Notes: a model not told the origin generated them from the sequence alone. A stretch of 5,166 bases of DNA from Clostridia bacterium (GCA_017935825.1 JAGBGW010000038.1:1-5166); one strand, 5' to 3'; positions 1 through 5,166 are shown, counted from the first letter of the stretch. Numbers and translations: made by a program.

Positions 1-1
1 C

Positions 2-1006
2 GTGCCCATCACCGACGAAAAGGTCATCTCCCTTTTCTCTTCTACAGAGGCTTTGGGTGTCACGCCTGAGGATATCAATTCTCCTGTAGGTACCTTTGGT
101 CTGCCTGAATTCGGCACTCCTTTTGTACGGCAGATGCTGGAGGAGACCCTTCCCACCTCCATGTCGGAGCTGATCCGTATCGCAGGTCTTTCCCACGGCA
201 CCGACGTTTGGCTTGGCAACGCGCAGGACCTGATCCGCGACGGCGTTACCACTTTGCGTGAAGCCATCTGCACCCGTGACGACATCATGAACCATCTGAT
301 GAAGATGATGGAACCCATCGATGCCTTCAAGATCATGGAATCCGTGCGTAAGGGAAAAGGTCTGGTCCTCAAGGGCGACGGCGATATGGAACCCAAGATG
401 CGCGCCGCAGGCGTAGAGGAATGGTTCATCGAATCCTGTAAAAAGATCGGTTACATGTTCCCCAAAGCCCACGCCGCAGCCTACGTTATGATGGGTCTTC
501 GCATCGCATGGTTTAAGGTCTATCGCCCCGAGGCATTCTATGCCACCTACTTTACCGCACGCACCGGCACCGACTTTGATGCTGCCGTGATGCTTCGAAG
601 TGACGAAGAAGTGCGCCAGGTACTTTCCGAATACACCCGCCGCGGCAAGCTCAATCCCCGTGAAAAGAGTATTCAGGCGGCGCTGGAAGTGATTGTGGAA
701 ATGCATGCAAGAGGCATCAACTTTGCGCCCATCGATTTGTATGAATCCCATGCCACCAAGTTCACCCTGTGCGCGGAAGGCGTGCGTCCGCCCTTTACCG
801 CCATCGCAGGTCTGGGCGAAAGCGTTGCCAAAAACATTGCCGCAGGTCGTGAGGATGGGGCAGGACCCTTCCGCTCCGTGGAAGATTTCAGAAAGCGCAC
901 CCGTGCAGGCAAATCCGTTGTGGAATTGCTGCGCTCTTTCGGTGTCCTTTCCGGTCTTCACGAAAGCACCCAGATGAGTCTTCTGGAAAACTTCCCCATG
1001 GATTGA
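2..1006 (+). CDS. polC: DNA polymerase III alpha subunit, PolC type (C-terminal part, 5' truncated)
   Basis: This is the C-terminal 334 residues of the Gram-positive replicative polymerase PolC, which extends DNA at the replication fork. The frame is already open at the left edge, so the leading GTG is an internal Val, and about three quarters of the usual ~1,430-residue protein lies outside. The PolC-specific block GLSHGTDVWLGNAQ (residues 62-75), FKIMESVRKGKG (109-120) and FPKAHAAAY (153-161) align by eye with Bacillus subtilis PolC. A helix-hairpin-helix-like segment, PFTAIAGLGESVAKNIAAG, lies at about 264-282. Near the end, QMSLL (324-328) matches the beta-clamp-binding QLSLF that ends B. 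subtilis PolC, but here six more residues follow. The stop is TGA at 1004-1006, followed at once by a hairpin. The position directly upstream of rimP is the standard clostridial order. Identity is very secure. Confidence 0.97.
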   Translation: MPITDEKVISLFSSTEALGVTPEDINSPVGTFGLPEFGTPFVRQMLEETLPTSMSELIRIAGLSHGTDVWLGNAQDLIRDGVTTLREAICTRDDIMNHLMKMMEPIDAFKIMESVRKGKGLVLKGDGDMEPKMRAAGVEEWFIESCKKIGYMFPKAHAAAYVMMGLRIAWFKVYRPEAFYATYFTARTGTDFDAAVMLRSDEEVRQVLSEYTRRGKLNPREKSIQAALEVIVEMHARGINFAPIDLYESHATKFTLCAEGVRPPFTAIAGLGESVAKNIAAGREDGAGPFRSVEDFRKRTRAGKSVVELLRSFGVLSGLHESTQMSLLENFPMD

Positions 1007-1011
1007 TGATG

Positions 1012-1033
1012 AGACGGTGCATGCGCACCGTCT
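1012..1033 (+). terminator. Hairpin downstream of polC, candidate terminator with a poor U-tract
   Basis: The arms AGACGGTGC (1012-1020) and GCACCGTCT (1025-1033) pair perfectly over 9 bp around a 4-base ATGC loop. Two G-U wobbles (1011-1034 and 1010-1035) could extend the stem. It begins six bases after the polC stop, as expected for an end-of-gene terminator. The 3' flank reads TCTTGTCCC rather than a T-run, so termination may be weak or factor-assisted, or the hairpin may mainly protect the polC mRNA end. Confidence 0.6.
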
Positions 1034-1109
1034 TGTCCCAATATAGAAGGAATTTTCTGATTTTTCCTGCCGAAAAAGTGCAAAAAACACAAGCGAACAC
1101 TGAAAAAGT

Positions 1110-1138
1110 TTGCATGTTGGATTCACTTGTGCTATACT
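1110..1138 (+). promoter_or_regulatory. Sigma-A-type promoter for the rimP-nusA-infB operon
   Basis: The -35 box is TTGCAT (1110-1115) and the -10 box is TATACT (1133-1138), separated by exactly 17 bases. TG at 1130-1131 makes an extended -10 (TGC-TATACT). Both hexamers are close to consensus. Runs of A or T centred near 1053, 1063, 1075, 1084 and 1105 lie upstream and may act as an UP-element or a bend. The expected transcription start is around 1145, giving a leader of about 130 nt before rimP. The promoter lies after the polC hairpin and before the leader hairpin, so it can serve rimP and the genes behind it independently of polC. Confidence 0.82.
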
Positions 1139-1188
1139 ATATGGGCATGAATTATGATTCATCGCAAAGTAATACCGCAAGACTTGAT

Positions 1189-1216
1189 GGAGTGGGAACT
1201 TTTCTTCCCGCTCTTT
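1189..1216 (+). terminator. Leader attenuator hairpin upstream of rimP
   Basis: GAGTGGGAA (1190-1198) pairs with TTCCCGCTC (1205-1213): nine pairs including one G-U wobble (T1193-G1210), with a 6-base CTTTTC loop. A further wobble, G1189-T1214, is possible. The 3' side continues TTTCTATG, a short, broken U-tract. A fair stem with a weak U-tract, placed between promoter and first gene, fits an attenuator that needs a factor such as NusA to work well. It is followed by 60 bases of AT-rich leader before the rimP start. Confidence 0.6.
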
Positions 1217-1260
1217 CTATGTAAAAAAGCAAATTTTTGCGGAAATTCGTTTGAGTAGTT

Positions 1261-1268
1261 AAAGGAGG
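1261..1268 (+). promoter_or_regulatory. Ribosome binding site of rimP
   Basis: AAAGGAGG lies 7 bases before the ATG at 1276 and is followed by another GAGG. This near-perfect anti-16S match fixes the rimP start and suggests efficient entry of ribosomes into the operon. Confidence 0.85.
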
Positions 1269-1275
1269 AGGACGT

Positions 1276-1728
1276 ATGGCGTCCAATGTCAAAGAGCGTG
1301 TTTTGAAACTGCTTGCACCCATCGCAGAGCAGATGGAGATTTACCTTGTGGATGTGGAGAATGCGCGCATGGGCAAAAGCCGCCTGCTTCGCATCTATGT
1401 CGATTGTGACGGCGGCATTGATATGAACCGCTGTGAAGCGTTCCACCGTGCCATCACCGATGTGCTGGAAGAGATCGATTATGATTACCTTGAAGTTTCT
1501 TCCCCCGGCGACAGACCCCTCAAAAGCGATATGGACTTTGTTCGCCTGACCGGCCGCGAGGTGGAAGTTCACCTCTACGCTGCACGCGACGGCAAAAAGA
1601 AGTTTGAAGGCGTTCTGCTTGGAAGAGCGGACGGCATCATCCGCATTGAGGCAAACGAGGAGGAACTTTCCTTCGACCAGAAGGATGTATCCGCTGTACG
1701 TCCGCTGTTCCGCATCGATTTTGACTGA
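1276..1728 (+). CDS. rimP: Ribosome maturation factor RimP
   Basis: RimP (YlxS/YhbC family) is a cytoplasmic protein needed for late maturation of the 30S subunit. The 150-residue length is typical. The N-terminal alpha/beta domain (about 1-75) has the family signatures LVDVE (24-28) and LRIYVD (38-43) and the helix NRCEAFHRAITDVL. The C-terminal Sm-like beta barrel (about 85-150) carries GREVEVHLY and ends VRPLFRIDFD. The linker motif, usually SSPGxDRPL (SSPGLDRPL in E. coli), reads SSPGDRPL at 75-82, so one residue is missing. The segment before it (LEEIDYDYLEV) is also about four residues shorter than in E. coli. Both changes are in frame and the rest of the protein looks intact, so it is probably functional. 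It is the first gene of the operon, 43 bases before nusA. Confidence 0.95.
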   Translation: MASNVKERVLKLLAPIAEQMEIYLVDVENARMGKSRLLRIYVDCDGGIDMNRCEAFHRAITDVLEEIDYDYLEVSSPGDRPLKSDMDFVRLTGREVEVHLYAARDGKKKFEGVLLGRADGIIRIEANEEELSFDQKDVSAVRPLFRIDFD

Positions 1729-1758
1729 TACAAAATAAAAATATAGGCGACCTTTACT

Positions 1759-1763
1759 GGAGG
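1759..1763 (+). promoter_or_regulatory. Ribosome binding site setting the GTG start of nusA
   Basis: GGAGG lies 8 bases before the GTG at 1772. No in-frame ATG is nearby, and the resulting N-terminus (MNHEFIEALRALEKEKGI) matches that of B. subtilis NusA, so the GTG start is well supported. The gap after rimP is AT-rich and has no hairpin. Confidence 0.8.
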
Positions 1764-1771
1764 CAGTTTAA

Positions 1772-2866
1772 GTGAATCACGAGTTTATTGAAGCGCTGCG
1801 TGCGCTTGAAAAGGAAAAAGGCATCAACAAAGATGTACTGATCGAGGCAATCGAGACCGCACTTGTCACCGCATACAAGCGTGACTATGGTGCAGATACC
1901 GACGTGCGTGTCACCGTCAACCGTGAAAACGGCAAAATGCAGGTGCTGCGCCGCTGGAACATCGTCGCAGAGATCGAAAATCCCGACACAGAAGTTCTGC
2001 TGGAGCAGGCAAGAGTGATCGACCCCGGTTTCTCCCTTGGCGATGTACTGGAACGCGATGTGACCCCCAAGAGCTTTGGCCGTATCGCAGCACAGACCGC
2101 AAAGCAGATCGTGGTGCAGCGCATCCGTGAAGAGGAGCGTTCCAGCATCTACGACCGCTATGTGGACAGCGAAGATGAGATCATCAACGCGGTGGTCAAG
2201 CGTGTGGATAAGCATTCCGTCCACTTTGACATGGGCCGCACCGAGGCAGTGCTTTCGGCAAACGAAATGATGCCCGGCGAAGTGCTGCATCCCGGCGACT
2301 ACGTCAAGGTCTACATGCTTGAAGTCCGCCGTGCAACCACCGGTCCCCAGATCCTGGTTTCCCGTACCCATCCCGGCCTTGTCAAGCGCCTGTTTGAAAT
2401 GGAAGTACCCGAGATCAGAAACGGTGTTGTGCAGATCCATTCCGTGGCGCGTGAAGCTGGCTTCAGAACCAAGATGGCAGTAAGCAGCCTGCAGGATGAT
2501 ATCGATCCCGTGGGCGCATGCGTCGGTCAGCGCGGTACCCGCGTTGAGCGCATCGTGGAAGAGCTCAAGGGCGAGAAGATCGACATCGTCCGCTGGAGCC
2601 AGGACCCGGCACAGTTCATCGCAAATGCACTTTCTCCTGCACGAGTACTTACCGTATGGGCGGATGAGCAGCAGAAGATGGCACGCGTGCTGGTACCCGA
2701 TGCACAGCTTTCCCTTGCCATCGGCCGCGAAGGTCAGAACGCACGTCTTGCAGCCAAGCTGACCGGCTGGAAGATCGACATCAAGAGCCAGAGCCAGATG
2801 GATGATCAGATGGAAATGGTAGAAGAAACTTACGAAGAACAGGACGACTTTGATCTTTCGATCTAA
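1772..2866 (+). CDS. nusA: Transcription termination/antitermination factor NusA
   Basis: NusA binds RNA polymerase near the RNA exit channel, promotes pausing and intrinsic termination, and takes part in antitermination complexes. At 364 residues it matches the short Gram-positive form (371 in B. subtilis). The N-terminal polymerase-binding domain (about 1-125) includes EKEKGI, EAIETALVTAYKR and VTPKSFGRIAAQTAKQ. The S1 domain (about 134-200) ends at GPQILVSRTHPG. KH1 (about 230-276) has DPVGACVGQRG with the GxxG loop at 252-255. KH2 (about 300-345) has SLAIGREGQNARLAAKLTGW with its loop at 318-321. A short acidic tail follows, and the two acidic repeats of E. coli NusA are absent. Translation starts at GTG. 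The gene is 12 bases from ylxR, so the two are probably coupled. NusA may act back on the leader hairpin of its own operon. Confidence 0.98.
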   Translation: MNHEFIEALRALEKEKGINKDVLIEAIETALVTAYKRDYGADTDVRVTVNRENGKMQVLRRWNIVAEIENPDTEVLLEQARVIDPGFSLGDVLERDVTPKSFGRIAAQTAKQIVVQRIREEERSSIYDRYVDSEDEIINAVVKRVDKHSVHFDMGRTEAVLSANEMMPGEVLHPGDYVKVYMLEVRRATTGPQILVSRTHPGLVKRLFEMEVPEIRNGVVQIHSVAREAGFRTKMAVSSLQDDIDPVGACVGQRGTRVERIVEELKGEKIDIVRWSQDPAQFIANALSPARVLTVWADEQQKMARVLVPDAQLSLAIGREGQNARLAAKLTGWKIDIKSQSQMDDQMEMVEETYEEQDDFDLSI

Positions 2867-2871
2867 GGAGG
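2865..2871 (+). promoter_or_regulatory. Ribosome binding site setting the TTG start of ylxR
   Basis: AAGGAGG overlaps the nusA stop codon (TAA 2864-2866) and lies 7 bases before the TTG at 2879. The next in-frame ATG (2900) would remove the KKVP residues that come before the conserved MRxC in this family, so TTG is the better start. Confidence 0.8.
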
Positions 2872-2878
2872 GATCCCT

Positions 2879-3148
2879 TTGAAGCCGAAGAAAGTTCCCA
2901 TGCGCATGTGCATCGGCTGCCGTACCATGAAGCCCAAGCGTGAACTGGTGCGCCTGGTGCGCGATGCGCAGGACTGTATCCGCGTTGATTTTACGGGCAA
3001 GCTGCCCGGCCGCGGAGCATATATCTGCCGCGACGTGGCTTGCGTGGATAAAGCGATCAAAATCCGCGCTGTTGCCCACGCACTTGGGCAGAACCTGACT
3101 GCAGAGCAGGAAAAATCCATCAGGGAGGCGCTGCAGGCAGATGAATGA
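2879..3148 (+). CDS. rnpM: YlxR-family RNA-binding protein (RNase P modulator RnpM)
   Basis: This 89-residue basic protein belongs to the YlxR (DUF448) family, encoded between nusA and infB in most Bacillota. The B. subtilis member, now RnpM, binds RNase P RNA and modulates its activity in vitro. The same role here is inferred from homology. Visible signatures are KVPMRMCIGC (5-14), KRELVRLVR (20-28), VDFTGKLPGRGAY (36-48) and the helix starting near CVDKAIK (55-61). CxxC at 11/14 together with Cys50 and Cys55 could form a metal site, which the B. subtilis protein does not obviously have. The start is TTG with a strong ribosome binding site. The end overlaps ylxQ by 8 bases, suggesting translational coupling. 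The older name is ylxR. Confidence 0.93.
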   Translation: MKPKKVPMRMCIGCRTMKPKRELVRLVRDAQDCIRVDFTGKLPGRGAYICRDVACVDKAIKIRAVAHALGQNLTAEQEKSIREALQADE

Positions 3149-3473
3149 ACAAAAGTTGAGAGGTGCCATCGGGCTTTGCGCCCGTGCGCGTAAACTTTCC
3201 TGCGGTGACTTTGCCGTCAAGCGCAGCGTTCAGATGGGCATGGCCTATCTGGTGCTCATCGATGACAAAGCTTCCGAAGGCACGGCAAAGCGACTTCGCT
3301 ACCTTTGCGATGTGTGTGATACACCCTGTTACACTATCCCTCAAAGTGTGGGTGCCGCCCGTGCCGCAGGACGAGACAGCTGCCTTTTGTTCGCAGTAGA
3401 AGACGAAAATCTTGCCATTTTGGTGGAGAATGCCATCAAAGCTGATCCGCCCGCTGGCGAAGAAAGGAATTAA
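3141..3473 (+). CDS. ylxQ: L7Ae-family RNA-binding protein YlxQ
   Basis: This 110-residue protein belongs to the L7Ae/L30e/S12e/Gadd45 fold. B. subtilis YlxQ (about 100 residues) is a member expected to bind kink-turn RNA. The pattern GLCARARKLSCGDFAVKRSV (11-30), MAYLVLIDDKASEGTAKRL (34-52) and CYTIPQSVGAARAAGRD (63-79) follows the family layout, and LLFAVEDENLAILV (82-95) is the closing strand and helix. Its exact role is unknown in any species. It has six Cys (13, 21, 56, 59, 63, 81), including a CDVC motif, which is many for its size. The start ATG overlaps the end of ylxR (ATGAATGA). GGGAGG at 3123-3128 is the likely ribosome binding site, but its 12-base spacing is long, so coupling to ylxR is plausible. 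infB starts 8 bases after the stop. Confidence 0.9.
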   Translation: MNEQKLRGAIGLCARARKLSCGDFAVKRSVQMGMAYLVLIDDKASEGTAKRLRYLCDVCDTPCYTIPQSVGAARAAGRDSCLLFAVEDENLAILVENAIKADPPAGEERN

Positions 3474-3481
3474 GGTGCAGC

Positions 3482-5166
3482 ATGAGCAATAACACGAATA
3501 AAGTCAAGATCGGTGAACTGACCCGCCAGCTGTGTGATAACGCACAGGAACTGCTTGCAAGCGTAAAGCTGCAGCAGCAGCAGTGGAAAAACAGAGCACA
3601 GACCATCAAACGCACCGAAGCCGCAATGCAGAAGGCCGCTGAAGAAGCCGCCGCCGCAGCGCGCGCACAGGAAGCTGCCGAAGCTGCAAAGCTTGAGCAG
3701 GCAAATGAAGCAGAAATCACGGCACCTGAGGTCGTGGAGATCCCTGCAGCGGCTGAACCTGCAGTGGAAGAACCCAAACAGGTTGATGCTGCAGCAGAAG
3801 TTGTACAAGAACCTGTACAATCTGCTGAAAAGGCCGTTGCGCAGGAGGAAAAACCCAAGCGCAAGCGCACTGCCAAGAAGGCAGAAAAAGCGGAGGAACC
3901 TGCAAAAGAGGAAGCCGCGCCCGTGACGAAAGAAGCCGCGCCGGCACAAGAACCCAAGCAGGAAGAAGTTGCGAAAGAAGCAGTACAGGAAGAACAAGCT
4001 TCCGAAGCTGTTGAGGATACCGCTCCCGAAACGGAGCAGGAACAAATTGCACAGGATCAGCCCATTGAGGCAGAAGGGGAAAGCGTGAAGGAAGAGCAGA
4101 AACCGCAAGGCGGCGTCAGAGTATTGGATTTCCGTACCAAGGAATCCCGCGACCGTTCCAAGCCGCAGGCAGCACGCCGCGACGGTCCGGTCTACATCTC
4201 CAAGCCTGAGCCCGGTCAGCAGCAGGAAAAAGCACCTGCAAAAGCTGAACGCCCCGAGCGCCGCGATAACCGCGGTGAACGCCCCGATCGAGGCGAGCGC
4301 GCACCCCGCGCCGACCGTCCCCAGGGCGATCGCTCCGCACGTCCCCAGAACGCAGGTCGTCCCCAGGGCGGCGATGCAAAGGGCGACCGTGGCGGCAATT
4401 TCTCCGCGCCCAGAGGCGGCGCGCCCAAGCGCTCCTCCGCAGCCAGCATCGCAGCTGCAATCGCTCCCGTGCAGGAAAAGCGCGGCGGCAGCAACTACGA
4501 TCCCAACAAGAACCAGTACGCCAAGCGCAATGAGCCCCAGGAAAAGAAGGGTCTCAACCGCAGAGCACAAAGAAGAATGACGGGTGAGTCTATGAACTAC
4601 GGTGAAGAAGATAATTTCCGCGGCCGCAAAAAGAAGAAGACAAATAAGCAGGCTGCGCCTGTGATCGAAACGGTACGTGTCGATCACGCTGTAATGGCAA
4701 CCGAGAATATCTCTGTTAAGGATCTGTCCGAGAAGATCGGCCGTCCCGCAAGCGAGATCATCAAAAAGCTGTTCCTGCTTGGTATCATGGCGACCATCAA
4801 CAACGAGATCGACTTTGATACGGCACAGCTTGTCTGCGACGAGTTCGGCGTAACGCTGGAACAGAAGATCGAAAAGACCTTCGAAGAAGTCATGCTGGAC
4901 GATGCAGCAGAAGACGAAAATGAGGAAAATCTCAAGGAACGTCCTCCTGTTGTTACCGTTATGGGTCACGTTGACCACGGTAAGACCTCTTTGCTTGACC
5001 GCATCCGCAAGGCGCATGTCGCAAGCGGCGAGGCAGGCGGTATCACCCAGCATATCGGTGCATATTCCGTCACTTTGGATGGTCGAAAGATCACCTTCCT
5101 GGATACCCCCGGTCACGAAGCATTCACCGCAATGCGTGCCCGCGGCGCACAGGCTACCGACGTTGC
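3482..5166 (+). CDS. infB: Translation initiation factor IF-2 (5' part, runs off the right edge)
   Basis: IF2 is the GTPase that places fMet-tRNA on the 30S subunit and drives subunit joining. 561 codons are in the window and the frame is open at the edge. The ATG follows AAGGTG (3472-3477), a modest ribosome binding site. Residues 1-35 (KVKIGELTRQL) look like a degenerate copy of the IF2 N-terminal module. About 45-209 is Ala/Glu/Lys/Gln-rich and probably disordered or helical. An ordered-looking island with VRVLDFRT sits at 210-242, and an Arg/Gly/Asp/Pro/Gln-rich tract at about 256-306. A basic stretch (RGRKKKKTNKQ) precedes a clear IF2_N domain (about 408-458, KDLSEKIGRPASEIIKKLFL). The GTPase domain follows: G1 GHVDHGKT (495-502), G2 region GGITQHIG (519-526) and G3 DTPGHEAF (541-548). 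The NKxD motif and domains II-IV lie outside. Long antisense frames here are shadows. Confidence 0.97.
   Translation, partial: MSNNTNKVKIGELTRQLCDNAQELLASVKLQQQQWKNRAQTIKRTEAAMQKAAEEAAAAARAQEAAEAAKLEQANEAEITAPEVVEIPAAAEPAVEEPKQVDAAAEVVQEPVQSAEKAVAQEEKPKRKRTAKKAEKAEEPAKEEAAPVTKEAAPAQEPKQEEVAKEAVQEEQASEAVEDTAPETEQEQIAQDQPIEAEGESVKEEQKPQGGVRVLDFRTKESRDRSKPQAARRDGPVYISKPEPGQQQEKAPAKAERPERRDNRGERPDRGERAPRADRPQGDRSARPQNAGRPQGGDAKGDRGGNFSAPRGGAPKRSSAASIAAAIAPVQEKRGGSNYDPNKNQYAKRNEPQEKKGLNRRAQRRMTGESMNYGEEDNFRGRKKKKTNKQAAPVIETVRVDHAVMATENISVKDLSEKIGRPASEIIKKLFLLGIMATINNEIDFDTAQLVCDEFGVTLEQKIEKTFEEVMLDDAAEDENEENLKERPPVVTVMGHVDHGKTSLLDRIRKAHVASGEAGGITQHIGAYSVTLDGRKITFLDTPGHEAFTAMRARGAQATDV
4247..4396 (+). 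repeat. Low-complexity RG/RPQ-rich repeat tract inside infB
   Basis: This segment codes for about 50 residues built almost only of Arg, Gly, Asp, Glu, Pro, Gln and Ala, with repeated ERP, DRG and RPQ units. At DNA level CGTCCCCAG occurs three times (4316-4324, 4340-4348, 4358-4366) at spacings of 24 and 18 bases. Both spacings are multiples of three, so the repeats stay in frame. Such tracts change length by slippage without breaking the gene. Its composition resembles RGG-type RNA-binding disordered regions, but no function is shown by the sequence. Confidence 0.6.

Larger units (their letters stand above)
1145..1275 (+). promoter_or_regulatory. 5' leader of the rimP operon mRNA
   Basis: This untranslated region of about 130 nt runs from the predicted start site to the rimP ATG. 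It contains a small AT-rich hairpin (ATGAAT 1147-1152 with ATTCAT 1157-1162, 4-base loop), a terminator-like hairpin at 1189-1216 and the ribosome binding site at 1261-1268. I see no riboswitch I recognise. No upstream sequence is clearly complementary to the 5' arm of the terminator-like hairpin, so no classical antiterminator is visible. In B. subtilis the equivalent operon is known to be controlled by NusA-dependent attenuation in its leader. Applying that here is inference from gene order and the hairpin. Confidence 0.6.

Noticed and set aside
1141..1224. Short leader peptide frame (ATG at 1141 or 1147 to TAA at 1222) spanning the attenuator hairpin
   Set aside because: There is no ribosome binding site, because the upstream bases are the promoter itself. 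The predicted transcript starts at or after the first ATG. There is no run of regulatory codons.
1229..1240. GCAAATTTTTGC inverted repeat between the attenuator and rimP
   Set aside because: Only 4-5 AT-rich pairs with a tiny loop. It is too weak to be called a structure or an operator.
1721..1747. Possible extra promoter for nusA (TTGACT ... TATAGG) at the end of rimP
   Set aside because: The -35 box is good, but the spacer is only 15 bases and the -10 matches 4 of 6. The -35 bases are explained by the last rimP codons and stop.
1754..3220. 488-residue open frame on the - strand across nusA and ylxR
   Set aside because: It is fully antisense to two conserved genes, rich in His/Asp/Cys/Ala as expected from reversed codons, and crosses gene boundaries. 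There is no sign of its own promoter or ribosome binding site.
3305..3335. Possible promoter inside ylxQ (TTGCGA ... TACACT) ahead of infB
   Set aside because: Both boxes match only 4 of 6 and the spacer is 19 bases. This is expected by chance in coding sequence.
3572..3583. CAG trinucleotide run (four copies) near the start of infB
   Set aside because: It is short and codes for a Gln run within a Gln-rich helix. It does not look like a slippage switch.
3470..5116. 548-residue open frame on the - strand across infB
   Set aside because: It lies opposite the well-supported infB frame, is low-complexity (Phe/Leu/Cys/Arg-rich, mirroring Lys/Glu/Ala codons) and has no recognisable domain. The apparent membrane-like stretches are an effect of complementing a charged coding strand.

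Overview
The window is a stretch of conserved bacterial information-processing genes, all on the + strand: the 3' end of polC, a regulatory gap of about 270 bases, then rimP, nusA, ylxR (rnpM), ylxQ and the 5' part of infB, which runs off the right edge. This is the classic Bacillota nusA-infB operon placed directly behind polC. A Gram-positive PolC-type replicase, a NusA without the proteobacterial acidic C-terminal repeats, the ylxR-ylxQ pair and strong AGGAGG-type ribosome binding sites point to a clostridial organism. The moderately GC-rich codon use and the long low-complexity N-terminus of IF2 suggest an Oscillospiraceae/Ruminococcaceae-like gut lineage, but that finer placement is inference.

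Layout. 2-1006 is the C-terminal 334 residues of PolC, ending in a beta-clamp-type motif. 1007-1275 is non-coding. It holds a hairpin just after polC, a run of phased A/T tracts, a strong sigma-A-type promoter (TTGCAT, 17 bases, TGC-TATACT), and a leader of about 130 nt with a terminator-like hairpin and a strong Shine-Dalgarno site. From 1276 on the genes are tightly packed: rimP, 43 bases, nusA (GTG start), 12 bases, ylxR (TTG start), 8-base overlap, ylxQ, 8 bases, infB.

How the genes work together. RimP matures the 30S subunit. NusA controls pausing and intrinsic termination. YlxR/RnpM is linked to RNase P. YlxQ is an L7Ae-type RNA-binding protein. IF2 places initiator tRNA on the ribosome. 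The leader hairpin is a candidate site for NusA feedback on the operon, as described for the equivalent operon in Bacillus subtilis.

I found no mobile element, CRISPR array, tRNA/rRNA gene or undescribed accessory system. The points most worth checking are the leader attenuator, a one-residue deletion in the near-invariant SSPGxDRPL motif of RimP, and the long two-part disordered N-terminus of IF2.
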